This document shows, piece by piece, positions 8,391-17,373 of a DNA stretch of 64,000 nucleotides. Positions within the stretch are counted from its first letter, which is position 1, and the number at the start of each line of letters is the position of its first letter. This stretch comes from Solirubrobacter taibaiensis (GTDB lineage Bacteria; Actinomycetota; Thermoleophilia; Solirubrobacterales; Solirubrobacteraceae). Under the pieces are notes generated by a model. The model saw only the letters and a program-made list of their open reading frames with translations. It was not told the origin of the DNA and did no database searches. The translations under genes were made by a program, and so were the position numbers. The stretch is taken from positions 49,785 to 113,784 of the forward strand of contig JAPDDQ010000023.1 in the NCBI GenBank assembly GCA_027587225.1, in the 5' to 3' direction.

Positions 8391-9614
8391 GTGAGCGAAT
8401 CCATGTCCCTGTCCACAGACAGCGTCGACGAGCTCACGGGGCGCTTCGGCGGCGATGACGAGATCGAGCTCTCGGTCGTCATGCCGTGCCTGAACGAGGC
8501 CGACACGCTGGAGATCTGCATTCGCAAGGCGCAGCAGGCGATGGAGGCCGGCGGGATCGACGGTGAGATCATCGTCGCCGACAACGGCAGTATCGACGGC
8601 TCGCAACAGATCGCCGAAAGCCTTGGCGCCCGGGTCGTCCCGGTCGCGGCCAAGGGCTACGGGAACGCGTTGATGGGCGGCATCGCTGCCGCGCGTGGGC
8701 GCTACGTGATCATGGGCGACGCCGACGACAGCTACGACTTCCTGGAGCTGGGCAAGTTCGTCGACGGGTTGCGCGAGGGTCACGACCTGGTCCAGGGCTG
8801 CCGGCTCGAGCGCGGCGGCGGCCAGGTGATGCCGGGCGCGATGCCCGTGCTGCACCGCCGTATCGGCAACCCGCTGTTCTCAAGGCTCGTGCGGCTGTGG
8901 TTCAACGCGCCGATCCACGACGTCTACTGCGGTCTGCGCGGTTTCACGAAAGCGCACTACGCGAGCCTGAACCAGCGCTGCACGGGCATGGAGTTCGCGA
9001 CGGAGATGATCATCAAGTCGAGCTTGTACTCGGCGAACATCGCCGAGGTCCCGATCACGCTTCACCCGGACGGGCGCAAGGCGCACAAGCCGCATCTGCG
9101 CACGTTCCGCGACGGCTGGCGCACGCTGCGCTTCTTCCTGCTCTACAGCCCGCGCTGGCTGTTCCTGATCCCCGGATTGACGCTGATGCTGCTCGGGCTG
9201 CTCGGCTACGCCCTCGCATTGCCGCAGGTCACCGTCTCGGGCGCCACGTTCGACGCGCACACCCTGCTGTTCGCCAGCCTCGCGCTGCTGTGCGGCTATC
9301 AGGCGATCGCGTTTGCCGTCTTCGCGAAGGTATTCGCCATATCCGAGGGGTTGATGCCGCCCGACCGGCGCTTGCAACGCCTCGGGAAGACGATCACGCT
9401 CGAGGTCGGGTTGATCATCGGCGCGGTCGGACTCGTGATCGGGCTCGTGCTGCTGGTGCTCGCCGTCAACAAGTGGCGCGTGGCCGAGTTCGGCCGGCTG
9501 GACTACGCGAGCACGATGCGCCTGGTGGTGCCGGGCGTGACGCTGACCGCCCTCGGGTTCCAGACGCTGCTGTCGAGCTTCTTCGTCAGCGTCTTGGCGA
9601 TGCGCCGCAAGTAG
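8391..9614 (+). CDS. GT2 polyprenyl-phosphate glycosyltransferase with C-terminal membrane domain
   Basis: 407 residues. The GT-A domain spans about 25-250 (LSVVMPCLNEADTLEICIRKA, ADNGSIDGS, IMGDADDSYDF as the DxD-like site). Four hydrophobic segments follow, consistent with dolichyl/undecaprenyl-phosphate glucosyl- or mannosyltransferases. GTG 8391 has GGAG 10 bases upstream; ATG 8403 is an alternative. The stop is directly followed by the next start (TAGATG). Confidence 0.83.
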   Translation: MSESMSLSTDSVDELTGRFGGDDEIELSVVMPCLNEADTLEICIRKAQQAMEAGGIDGEIIVADNGSIDGSQQIAESLGARVVPVAAKGYGNALMGGIAAARGRYVIMGDADDSYDFLELGKFVDGLREGHDLVQGCRLERGGGQVMPGAMPVLHRRIGNPLFSRLVRLWFNAPIHDVYCGLRGFTKAHYASLNQRCTGMEFATEMIIKSSLYSANIAEVPITLHPDGRKAHKPHLRTFRDGWRTLRFFLLYSPRWLFLIPGLTLMLLGLLGYALALPQVTVSGATFDAHTLLFASLALLCGYQAIAFAVFAKVFAISEGLMPPDRRLQRLGKTITLEVGLIIGAVGLVIGLVLLVLAVNKWRVAEFGRLDYASTMRLVVPGVTLTALGFQTLLSSFFVSVLAMRRK

Positions 9615-10301
9615 ATGGCGCAGTCCGAGTTCGACACCTACGCCGACGACTACGAAACCGCGCTCGAGCAGGGCATCAGCCTCTCGGGCGAGGACAGCAC
9701 GTATTTCGCGCAGGGCCGGGTGGACTGGGTGCGGACGCGCCTGAGCGAGCTCGGCGCACCGTCGCGCACCCTGCTGGACTTCGGGTGCGGGACCGGCACC
9801 GCGACGCCGTACCTGTTGAACCTCCCCGGCGCCGAGCACCTCGTCGGGGTGGACCCCTCGCCGGCGTCCCTGGAGACCGCGCGTCGCCGGCACCCGTCCC
9901 CGCAGGCCGAGTTCCTGCCGATGGAGCAGAGCCCGGTCGGGACCGTCGATCTCGCTTACTGCAACGGCGTCTTCCATCACATCCCGGTCGCCGAGCGTCC
10001 CGCGGCGCTGGCGACGGTTCACGCCGCGCTCCGGCCGGGCGGCATGTTCGGCTTGTGGGAGAACAACCCCTGGAACCCGGGGACGCGGATGGTCATGCGG
10101 CGGATCCCGTTCGACCGGGACGCGATCACGCTGTCGGCGCCGGAGTGCCGGCGGATGGTGGAGCGCGCCGGCTTCGAGGTCGTGAAGACGGACTTCCTGT
10201 TCGTGTTCCCGTCTCCGCTGCGCCGGCTCCGCCCGCTCGAGCGCCGGCTGACGCGCCTGCCCGCCGGCGCGCAGTATCTGGTGCTCGCGCGCCGTAGCTG
10301 A
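9615..10301 (+). CDS. Class I SAM-dependent methyltransferase
   Basis: 228 residues. Motif I is LLDFGCGTGTATPYL at about 55-69, then VGVDPSPASLETARRR and the post-motif HHIPVAERPAALATVHAALRPGGMFGLWENNPWNPG. It resembles UbiE/Coq5-like methyltransferases often found with polyprenyl-linked sugar genes. It directly abuts the GT2 gene upstream, so both are surely cotranscribed. The substrate is unknown. Confidence 0.8.
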   Translation: MAQSEFDTYADDYETALEQGISLSGEDSTYFAQGRVDWVRTRLSELGAPSRTLLDFGCGTGTATPYLLNLPGAEHLVGVDPSPASLETARRRHPSPQAEFLPMEQSPVGTVDLAYCNGVFHHIPVAERPAALATVHAALRPGGMFGLWENNPWNPGTRMVMRRIPFDRDAITLSAPECRRMVERAGFEVVKTDFLFVFPSPLRRLRPLERRLTRLPAGAQYLVLARRS

Positions 10302-10324
10302 GCCGCGCGGACCAGGAGTCGAAG

Positions 10325-12256
10325 CTATACGAGCTTGACCGTGAACTTCTGCGCGGGGCAGGCCTGACGGATCGCTGCGCCGGCCTTGGGGTCAGAGGTC
10401 CAGATGATCGGGTTCTGCCACACGCTCATCCTGATGCAGACGTCCTGCGGGGTGCTGGAGACGAAGTAGCTCTGCACCGGCGGTGCAGGGCGCCCCAGGG
10501 CCGTGAGTCTGTTCGCCGGGACCAGCCAGAAGTTCGCGTACAGCTCTTCAGTCATGTACTCGCCCGACTTCGGCACAGCACGCGAGTCGAGACGGTAAGC
10601 GAAGCTCTCACTGCTCGCATTGAGCATGGCTCGGACGCGCTTGAGGTCCTGGTCGTTGCTTCTGCCGATGGACGTGAATGGCGCCTGGAAAGCGAACAGT
10701 GCCCTGAGTGACCCGCTCGAGTAGAGACTCTTCGCGGTCCCTAGCCCATGCAGCTGAGTGCCTGACGGTGAGGTCGCGTAGGCCATCAGGACCGCCACGA
10801 GCAGGGTCGCGCCGACTGTCGCCGGGTATCTGAGCCGCCCAAGGACGTCACGGTCGGTGAGCGCGACGAGCACCGTCGACATCGAAATCACGACGAGCGC
10901 GGCGAGCGACGTCCACGCGAACTTGATGGGGTAATACCCCCACATCGCCACCGCGCCGTAATTGAGCCTGTTCTCGGCCAGGAAGCAGGTCAGGACGGCT
11001 CCAAGCAGGGCTGCGGTTCCAAGCGATGGGAGCAGACTCCGGGTGCTCGGCGTTGCTTGCAGGCACCAGAGCAGGAACGCGGCCAGCAAAACGGCAGCTG
11101 GGACGCTCAGCTGCTGGATGGTCCCATCGAACGCGAGCAGCGACAAACCGCTGCCGTACTTCTCCGAGAGCTTGCGGAAGACCGCCTCGTAGTAGATGAG
11201 GCCCACGACGATCAGCACGACGTGCGGGACCAGGCGCCGCGGTGCGCGGAACACTTCGGCCCGCTGCCGCCAACAGATCCAGAGCAGGGCGAGCAGCGGG
11301 TAGACGACGGTCGGCGCCCAAGCGTAATGGGCCGTGATGCATGCGGCGATGAGCGTGAACGTCCCAGCAAGCGGATGTTGCGGCGATGCGCGGTAGGCGA
11401 TCCAGGTGAGCAGCAGCACCAGCAGAGACGGCGGGAAGTTGATGAAGCCGCCGCTGATGGCAAGTCCCGCTATGAACCACGACAGGGTGAGAAGCTGGAC
11501 GACGATGATCGGCACCCACAACCCCGCAGATCGGCGCGAGGAAGGCCGCCGGGCGGCCTGGTGTCCGATGATCCCGGCGACGAACGCCACGAACGCCCAC
11601 ATGACCACGATCAGGTTGGCGGACTGGCGCACGACGTCGAAGAGACGCGAGCCCATCGCATCGTCCGTGGCCGCGTGGGCCGCGACGGAGGCGAGGAGAA
11701 CGTTCTTGACGGGATCCGCAATCCAGTAGTCGGTCGTGATTCCGTTGGTTCCGAGAATCCCCCACCCTTCGAGGGTCTTGCCGACCGTGTCGCCCAGCAT
11801 CGCCCAGCCCGGATTACTCCGGCCATGGGCGACATAGAAGACGGCGTAGCCGAGGAGCAGGAGCGCTGGGAGCGCCAGAGCGGCGAGGAGGACACGCAGC
11901 TGTTCCGGGTCCAGCCGTCCGGAGCTTGCTGACGCGCCCGGACCAGCGAGCGCCGCCACCGCGACCGCGTTCCAGACCACGAGGTCGACGATCCAGATCG
12001 GGACCCCGGTGTGCGGTGTGAGACTCAGAAGCCAGACCTGGCACGCCAGACCGACCAAGCAGACGAGGGCGAACCCCAGATACCAGCCGAACCTTCCGGA
12101 TACCCGCAGCGTGAGGATCGCCAGCACTACCGCCATCAGCAGGAACTGGTTTCCGAGGATCGCCAGGATGTCGGCCACCACGAGGGCGCCGATGAGCATC
12201 GACCTGCGCGACGCCGAGGGCACGAGCGCCAACCTGCCAGTCGCTCGCGGGCTCAC
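10325..12256 (-). CDS. Large polytopic membrane protein of unknown function
   Basis: 643 residues from a GTG start. About 12-14 hydrophobic segments fill residues 15-470. A soluble C-terminal part follows, with EYMTEELYANFWLVP and paired Cys residues at the end. No glycosyltransferase, polymerase or transporter motif is clear; GT-C-type glycosyltransferases have a similar topology and are the best guess given the glycan genes before it. Base composition looks less GC-rich than the neighbours, and the gene stands alone on the minus strand, which hints at acquisition. Confidence 0.65.
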   Translation of the reverse strand: MSPRATGRLALVPSASRRSMLIGALVVADILAILGNQFLLMAVVLAILTLRVSGRFGWYLGFALVCLVGLACQVWLLSLTPHTGVPIWIVDLVVWNAVAVAALAGPGASASSGRLDPEQLRVLLAALALPALLLLGYAVFYVAHGRSNPGWAMLGDTVGKTLEGWGILGTNGITTDYWIADPVKNVLLASVAAHAATDDAMGSRLFDVVRQSANLIVVMWAFVAFVAGIIGHQAARRPSSRRSAGLWVPIIVVQLLTLSWFIAGLAISGGFINFPPSLLVLLLTWIAYRASPQHPLAGTFTLIAACITAHYAWAPTVVYPLLALLWICWRQRAEVFRAPRRLVPHVVLIVVGLIYYEAVFRKLSEKYGSGLSLLAFDGTIQQLSVPAAVLLAAFLLWCLQATPSTRSLLPSLGTAALLGAVLTCFLAENRLNYGAVAMWGYYPIKFAWTSLAALVVISMSTVLVALTDRDVLGRLRYPATVGATLLVAVLMAYATSPSGTQLHGLGTAKSLYSSGSLRALFAFQAPFTSIGRSNDQDLKRVRAMLNASSESFAYRLDSRAVPKSGEYMTEELYANFWLVPANRLTALGRPAPPVQSYFVSSTPQDVCIRMSVWQNPIIWTSDPKAGAAIRQACPAQKFTVKLV

Positions 12257-12356
12257 GACCGGCGAGTTCGCGCGCGAAACTCACTCAGCGCGCGCACCCG
12301 TGCAGTGGTGAGCAGCGTCGAGCGATAGGGCCGGCAAGTCGTCGCCATCGGCGGCC

Positions 12357-12362
12357 TAGAGT
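12357..12362 (+). promoter_or_regulatory. TAGAGT -10-like element before ctaA
   Basis: TAGAGT in the context GGCCTAGAGTACTGCG closely resembles the GGCCTAGACTGCTGCG before 7863. It lies 16 bases before GTG 12379, the first plausible start of the heme A synthase. Confidence 0.35.
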
Positions 12363-12378
12363 ACTGCGCGGTGTCGAC

Positions 12379-13419
12379 GTGGCGAGCGCGGAGGAGACGG
12401 TCTCCGGTCGCTCGGGACCGATGCGCCAGAATGATCCGGTCCCGATGAAGCTGTTCCGCCGTACTTTCACGCCGCGCGAATTCCGGATCGTCGCTTATGC
12501 GGCGCTCGTGGTCTGTGCGGTGATCGTGTTCTCCGGCGCCGCGGTGCGGCTCACGGGCTCGGGTCTCGGCTGCCCGGACTGGCCGCGCTGCAACGGCACG
12601 AGCTTCACGCCGGAGCTGAGCACGCACACGCTGATCGAGTTCGGCAACCGGATGATGACGAGCGTCGTCGCCATCCCGTGCCTGCTGGCGGTGTGGATGG
12701 CGTGGCGGCGGCGGCCGTTCCGGCGCGATCTGCTGCTGATCGCCGGGCTGCTGCCGATCGGCGTCGCCTCTCAGGCGGTGTGGGGCGGCTTCACGGTCAT
12801 CTTCGACCTGGCGCCGGGCTGGGTGATCATGCACTTCCTGCTGTCGATGCTGCTGCTGATCGCGTGCGTGGCGCTCGTCTGGCGGGCCACGTTCGAGCCG
12901 GGCGCGCGCCCGGCCGCCCGCGACAAGGTCAGCACCTGGTCGGTGCGGGCGCTGGCGGTGCTGGGGTTCGTGTCGCTGACGGGCGGCACGATCGTGACCG
13001 CGGCCGGGCCGCACGCCGGCGGCGCCGGCACCGGTGACGTCGTCAAGCGCATCACCTGGCACGGGCCGGGCGACACGCTCAGCTGGGCGATCGAGCGGCA
13101 CTCGACGACGGGGACGATCCTCGGGCTCTCGGCCGTCGTGATCTGGTTCTTGGTTCGCCGGCGCGACAAGGACCCGCTGCTCATGCGCGCGATGACCGCG
13201 GTCTGCGTCCTGATCGCCTGCCAGGGCGCCGTCGGCATCCTCCAGTGGGAGAACGCGCTGCCGCCCGGGCTGGTCTGGGTGCACGTCGTGCTGGCGACCG
13301 TCACGTGGATCGCGCTGTTGACCGCTGTGTCCGCAGCGGGGCGCATCGGTGAAGCGACCCGGCTCGCTCCGCCGCCCGAGCCGGCGCCCGCCGCCCGCGA
13401 ACTCGCGCCGAGCCGCTAG
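12379..13419 (+). CDS. ctaA: Heme A synthase (COX15/CtaA)
   Basis: Up to 346 residues with eight membrane helices. Oxidises heme O to heme A for aa3-type cytochrome oxidase. The first external loop carries a Cys pair in GLGCPDWPRC. Heme-ligand His residues appear in STHTLIEFGNR, VIMHFLLSM, IERHSTTGT and WVHVVLAT. GTG 12379 is nearest the promoter-like TAGAGT; ATG 12421 and ATG 12445 (MKLFRRTF) are good alternatives and would give a family-typical N-terminus. No ctaB is adjacent. Confidence 0.88.
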   Translation: MASAEETVSGRSGPMRQNDPVPMKLFRRTFTPREFRIVAYAALVVCAVIVFSGAAVRLTGSGLGCPDWPRCNGTSFTPELSTHTLIEFGNRMMTSVVAIPCLLAVWMAWRRRPFRRDLLLIAGLLPIGVASQAVWGGFTVIFDLAPGWVIMHFLLSMLLLIACVALVWRATFEPGARPAARDKVSTWSVRALAVLGFVSLTGGTIVTAAGPHAGGAGTGDVVKRITWHGPGDTLSWAIERHSTTGTILGLSAVVIWFLVRRRDKDPLLMRAMTAVCVLIACQGAVGILQWENALPPGLVWVHVVLATVTWIALLTAVSAAGRIGEATRLAPPPEPAPAARELAPSR

Positions 13420-13549
13420 TTGAGCCGCCCAGGAAGGTTGTGAGCAGCGGGCGGTAGTTGTCCGGGCCGCTCCGGATGCTCTGTGGGTCTGCCAAGACAC
13501 CGCGCTGGGCAGCGGGCACGAGACGCTCGTCGTCTCAGCGACGGACTCC

Positions 13550-13555
13550 TAGACT
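13550..13555 (+). promoter_or_regulatory. TAGACT -10-like promoter element
   Basis: TAGACT followed by 9 bases and ATG 13565, identical in hexamer and spacing to 7848 and 15130. Confidence 0.5.
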
Positions 13556-13564
13556 TGCGATCCG

Positions 13565-14632
13565 ATGTCCACTGTGATCGTCACCGGATCCGGCGGGCTG
13601 ATCGGCTCCGAGGCCGTAACGCACTTCGTCCGGGCGGGCCACGACGTGGTCGGCATCGAGAACGACATGCGTTCACGGTTCTTCGGCCCTGACGCCTCGA
13701 CCGCCCGCACGACCAACCGCCTTCAGGACGAATTCAGCGCGGAGTTCCGCAGTGTCGAGCTCGACATCCGCGACGTCGACGGAGTGCTGCGCCTGTTCGA
13801 GAGCATCGGCTCCGACCTCGCCGCGGTAATCCATACCGCCGCGCAGCCGAGCCACGACTGGGCGGCTTCGGACCCGCCGACCGACTTCAGCGTCAATGCC
13901 AACGGCACCATGTCGCTGCTCGAGGCGACCCGCACGGTCAAGCCTGAGGCGACATTCATCTTCACCTCGACGAACAAGGTGTACGGCGACACGCCGAATC
14001 GCTTGCCGCTCGTCGACATCGGTGAGCGCCTGGAGCTGCCCGAGGATCATCGGTACTTCAAGGGCATCGACTCGTCGATGTCGATCGATGGGTCCATGCA
14101 CTCGCTGTTCGGCGTGTCCAAGGCAGCGGCGGACCTCATGGTCCAGGAGTACGGCCGCTACTTCGACATGCCGACGGTCTGCTTCCGTGGCGGCTGCCTC
14201 ACGGGTCCGCAGCACGCGGGCACCCAGCTGCACGGCTTCCTGAGCTACCTCATGAAGTGCACCGTCTCCGGCGACCCGTACACGGTCTTCGGCTACGACG
14301 GCAAGCAGGTTCGCGACAACATCCACACCAACGACGTCAGCGCTGCGATGGAGGCCTTCCACCAGGCCCCGCGCGCCGGCGCGGTCTACAACCTCGGCGG
14401 TGGCCGCGAGCACTCGTGCTCGATGCGGGAGGCGATCACCGCGTGCGAGCGCATCTCCGGCAATCAGCTCAACTGGACGTACTCCGATCAGGCGCGCATG
14501 GGTGACCACCGGTGGTGGATCAGCGACCTCGGCGCGTTCGAGGCCGACTACCCCGAGTGGAAGCAGGAGTACGACCTCGAGTCGACGCTGCGGGAGATCC
14601 ACGACGCCAACGTCGAGCGCTGGGTCACCTGA
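13565..14632 (+). CDS. Extended SDR epimerase-like protein (CDP-paratose/tyvelose epimerase-like), Tyr replaced by Phe
   Basis: 355 residues. The NAD-binding motif is VIVTGSGGLIGSEAV, the Ser motif is FIFTSTNKVYGD, and the late domain includes RDNIHTNDVSAAMEAF. Overall layout follows CDP-tyvelose 2-epimerase-like SDRs. The YxxxK motif reads FGVSK (in SLFGVSKAAAD), so the catalytic Tyr is Phe. A long insert ahead of it (YFKGIDSSMSIDGSMH) resembles a subfamily I recall with the same Phe. It is probably a nucleotide-sugar enzyme; the reaction is unknown. Its 3' end overlaps the convergent carbonic anhydrase gene by 8 bases. Confidence 0.75.
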   Translation: MSTVIVTGSGGLIGSEAVTHFVRAGHDVVGIENDMRSRFFGPDASTARTTNRLQDEFSAEFRSVELDIRDVDGVLRLFESIGSDLAAVIHTAAQPSHDWAASDPPTDFSVNANGTMSLLEATRTVKPEATFIFTSTNKVYGDTPNRLPLVDIGERLELPEDHRYFKGIDSSMSIDGSMHSLFGVSKAAADLMVQEYGRYFDMPTVCFRGGCLTGPQHAGTQLHGFLSYLMKCTVSGDPYTVFGYDGKQVRDNIHTNDVSAAMEAFHQAPRAGAVYNLGGGREHSCSMREAITACERISGNQLNWTYSDQARMGDHRWWISDLGAFEADYPEWKQEYDLESTLREIHDANVERWVT

Positions 14633-15113
14633 CCTCGCGCAAGCGACCGGTGTCCACGTCGTAGACGAAGCCGCGCGCGTTCTTGTGCTGGATGAACGCG
14701 CTGTTGCGGATGCGGTTGAGCGAGTTGCGGACCTCGGCGTCCAGGTCGGAGAACGACTCCGGTGACCAAGGCGGCTTCATCCCGGTCTCCTGGCGCAGCT
14801 GCTCGCGCAGCTCGTCGTCGGTGAACGTCAGCATCCCGCACTCGGTGTGGTTGATGACGATGATCTCGCGCGTGCTGAGCTTGCGCTGGGAGATCGAGAG
14901 CGAGCGGATGACGTCATCGGTGACGACACCGCCGGCGTTGCGGATGATGTGCGCCTCACCGTTGCTCAGCCCGAGGATCGCGAAGATGTCCATCCGCGAG
15001 TCCATGCACGTGACGACCGCGACCTGTTTGCGCGGCGGGGTCGGCAGGTGGCCGCTGTCGAAGCGCACGGCATAGGCCTGGTTGTTGATCAGGAACTCGT
15101 CGGTCGCACCCAT
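14625..15113 (-). CDS. Beta-class carbonic anhydrase
   Basis: 162 residues. Interconverts CO2 and bicarbonate in the cytosol. Zinc ligands are visible as C36 in TCMDSR (with the Asp-Arg dyad) and H89 and C92 in NHTECG. This short form resembles the mycobacterial Rv1284-type enzyme. A TAGGCT hexamer lies 12 bases before the ATG and overlaps the divergent promoter of the cupin gene. Confidence 0.88.
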   Translation of the reverse strand: MGATDEFLINNQAYAVRFDSGHLPTPPRKQVAVVTCMDSRMDIFAILGLSNGEAHIIRNAGGVVTDDVIRSLSISQRKLSTREIIVINHTECGMLTFTDDELREQLRQETGMKPPWSPESFSDLDAEVRNSLNRIRNSAFIQHKNARGFVYDVDTGRLREVR

Positions 15114-15125
15114 ATCTGTGCTGAA

Positions 15126-15135
15126 AGCCTAGACT
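15126..15135. promoter_or_regulatory. Overlapping divergent -10-like hexamers
   Basis: AGCCTAGACT reads TAGACT (15130-15135) on the plus strand, 9 bases before ATG 15145. It reads TAGGCT (15131-15126) on the minus strand, 12 bases before ATG 15113. The two share their TA, so only one polymerase could bind at a time. Confidence 0.45.
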
Positions 15136-15144
15136 CCTGCCCTC

Positions 15145-15504
15145 ATGCCCGACTTGATCGAGGGACCGTCGCGCGTCGAGGCGGCGGGCACCAAGCCGAA
15201 GCTGATCGATGAGTACGTCGGCCGGGTCAACACCGGCGAGGACCGGGTGAGCGTGGCGCACATGCGCTCCCCCGCCGGATGGGTGGAGCCGGGCCAGCGG
15301 CCGGAGTTCGACGAGTACACGGTCGTGCTGAGCGGCCGGATCGAGATCGAACACGAAGGCGGCACGCTGTCCGTCGCCGCCGGTCAGGCCGTACTCACCC
15401 GCGCCGGGGAGTGGATCCGCTACTCCACGCCTGAGGGCGCCGAGTACATCGCCGTCTGCCTACCCGCGTTCGCGCCCGACACCGTCCACCGCGACGAATC
15501 GTGA
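15145..15504 (+). CDS. Small cupin-domain protein
   Basis: 119 residues forming one cupin barrel (RPEFDEYTVVLSGRIEIEHEGGTLSVAAGQAVLTRAGEWIRYSTPEGAEYIAVCLPAF). The usual metal-binding HxH of motif 1 is not evident (EFDE instead), so it may bind a ligand without catalysis. It is coupled to the NAD kinase gene by GTGA. No substrate can be named. Confidence 0.7.
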   Translation: MPDLIEGPSRVEAAGTKPKLIDEYVGRVNTGEDRVSVAHMRSPAGWVEPGQRPEFDEYTVVLSGRIEIEHEGGTLSVAAGQAVLTRAGEWIRYSTPEGAEYIAVCLPAFAPDTVHRDES

Positions 15505-16370
15505 AAGGCTCCGCGATCGGCGTCGTGTTGCACCCGCGACGCGACAGCCGGGAGCACATGGATCGCGTGCTGCGCTGGGCGCAGCGCCACGGCATGGAGG
15601 TGCGGACGCTCGAGGAGGCGGAGGGCCTCGTCCCGGACGGCGTGCGCACGGTGCCGGAGGCCGAGCTGGCGGTGGACGCCGGGCTCGTGATCGGCCTCGG
15701 CGGCGACGGCACGATCCTGCGTGCGCTGAAGCTCGCGACCGAGCAGTCCGTGCCTGTGTTGGGGGTGAACCTCGGCCGCCTCGCGTTCCTGGCCGAGGTC
15801 AACCTGGACCAGCTCGCCGACGCGCTGGACCGGATCGACCGCGGCGAGCACTGGCTGGAGGAGCGGGCGGTGATGACCGTCCAGGGCACCTGCTTCCCGA
15901 TGCAGATCAACTCGTTCAACGACTCGGCGCTGTCGCGCATCCCGGGTAACGGTCCTGCGGCCTTGGCCGTGGAGGTGGAAGGCGAGATCTTCGCCCGCTA
16001 CACCGCGGACGCTTTGGTCATCGCCACGCCCACCGGCTCCACCGCGTACTCGTTCGCGGCCGGCGGCCCGATCGTCTCGCCGCGTCATCGCGGCCTGCTG
16101 GTCACGCCCGTCGCCCCGCACGCGGCGTTCGACCGCGCCGTCTTCCTGCACCCGGAGGAGACCCTGCGCGTGCATGTGCTGGAGCGCAGCGCGCCGCTGC
16201 TGCTCGAGGCCGACGGACAGCGCGTGGCCGAGCTGCGCGACGGCGACTGCATCGAGTTTGCCATCTCTGACCGTCCGGCCCACATCTTGCGTCTCCACGC
16301 GCAGGGCTTCTACGAACGCGCCCGGCGCAAGCTGCAGATCTCGGACTCGAGCGAGCTGGCGCCGCGCTAG
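15501..16370 (+). CDS. nadK: NAD kinase
   Basis: 289 residues. Phosphorylates NAD to NADP. The nucleotide-binding GGDGT lies in GLGGDGTILRAL at about 70-81, followed by GVNLGRLAFLAE, NDSALSR (NE/D motif variant) and ATPTGSTAYSFAAGGPI. Length is normal for the family. GTG 15501 overlaps the cupin stop. It meets the convergent galE gene with a 4-base overlap. Confidence 0.92.
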   Translation: MKGSAIGVVLHPRRDSREHMDRVLRWAQRHGMEVRTLEEAEGLVPDGVRTVPEAELAVDAGLVIGLGGDGTILRALKLATEQSVPVLGVNLGRLAFLAEVNLDQLADALDRIDRGEHWLEERAVMTVQGTCFPMQINSFNDSALSRIPGNGPAALAVEVEGEIFARYTADALVIATPTGSTAYSFAAGGPIVSPRHRGLLVTPVAPHAAFDRAVFLHPEETLRVHVLERSAPLLLEADGQRVAELRDGDCIEFAISDRPAHILRLHAQGFYERARRKLQISDSSELAPR

Positions 16371-17335
16371 TAGCCGCTCGGGTGGGCCTGGAACCAGGTC
16401 CACGCGTCCCGGACCATGTCCTCCAGCGTCTTCTCCGGCTCCCAACCGAGTTGCTCGCGCGCCCGGGTGGTCGCGGCCACCAGGTTCGGCGGGTCGCCGG
16501 GGCGGCGCGGCTGCTCGCGGACCGGGATGTCGATCCCGGTCACGGCCTTCGCCGTCTCGATGACCTCGCGCACGGAGTAGCCCCGGCCCGCGCCGAGGTT
16601 GATGATGTCGTGGCGGGCCGGCTGGACGCGGTCGAGCGCGAGCAGGTGCGCGCGGCCGAGGTCCTCGACGTGCACGTAGTCGCGCACGGCGGTGCCGTCG
16701 GGCGTCGGGTAGTCCGTGCCGAAGATCGAGACCGCCGGTGTGCGGCCGGTGGCGGCCCACAACGCGAGCGGGATCAGGTGGGTTTCCGGCTCGTGGTCCT
16801 CGCCCTGGTCGCCTGACGCCCCCGCGACGTTGAAATAGCGCAGCGAGACGGCGCCGAGCCCGTGAGCGCGGGCCTCGTCGGCCAGCATCCGGTCGACGGC
16901 CAGCTTGGAGTTGCCGTAGGAGTTGACCGGGGCGGGCGGCGTGTCCTCGCCGATCGGGACCACAGCGGGCTCGCCGTAGGTCGCGCACGTCGAGGAGAAC
17001 ACGAGCCGCCTCACATCCGCCGCGCGCATCGCGTCGAGGAGGTTCAGCGAGCTGACCACGTTGCCGCGGTAGTACATCTCGGGCTTCGCGACGGACTCGG
17101 CCACGAGCGCGAGCGCGGCGAGGTGGATCACGCCGTCGAAGCCGGCGCGCAGGAGGTGCTGCGTCGCCTCGAGATCCAGCAGGTCGACCTGCTCGAAGCG
17201 GACACCGTCCGGCACGGCACTGCGGTGGCCACGAAAGAGCGAATCGAGCACCGTCACGTCGTCACCGCGGTCCCGCAACTGGCGGGCGACGATCGAACCG
17301 ATGTACCCGGCGCCGCCGGTGACGAGGACTCGCAC
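16367..17335 (-). CDS. galE: UDP-glucose 4-epimerase, copy 1
   Basis: 322 residues. Interconverts UDP-glucose and UDP-galactose. It has the NAD motif VTGGAGYIGS, the Ser motif VFSSTCATYGE, YGNSK as catalytic YxxxK, and RYFNVAGA and GTAVRDYVHVEDL typical of GalE. It starts at GTG 17335 with minus-strand TAGTCT 8 bases upstream. A clear paralogue of equal length lies at 61199. Confidence 0.9.
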   Translation of the reverse strand: MRVLVTGGAGYIGSIVARQLRDRGDDVTVLDSLFRGHRSAVPDGVRFEQVDLLDLEATQHLLRAGFDGVIHLAALALVAESVAKPEMYYRGNVVSSLNLLDAMRAADVRRLVFSSTCATYGEPAVVPIGEDTPPAPVNSYGNSKLAVDRMLADEARAHGLGAVSLRYFNVAGASGDQGEDHEPETHLIPLALWAATGRTPAVSIFGTDYPTPDGTAVRDYVHVEDLGRAHLLALDRVQPARHDIINLGAGRGYSVREVIETAKAVTGIDIPVREQPRRPGDPPNLVAATTRAREQLGWEPEKTLEDMVRDAWTWFQAHPSGY

Positions 17336-17343
17336 GGCGAAGC

Positions 17344-17365
17344 AGACTATCGGCGCCAGTAGCGT
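17344..17365. promoter_or_regulatory. Divergent -10-like hexamers between galE and the spermidine-synthase-like gene
   Basis: Minus-strand TAGTCT (17349-17344) ends 8 bases before GTG 17335. Plus-strand TAGCGT (17360-17365) ends 8 bases before ATG 17374. The divergent starts are only 38 bases apart. Confidence 0.4.
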
Positions 17366-17373
17366 GTCCTTCC

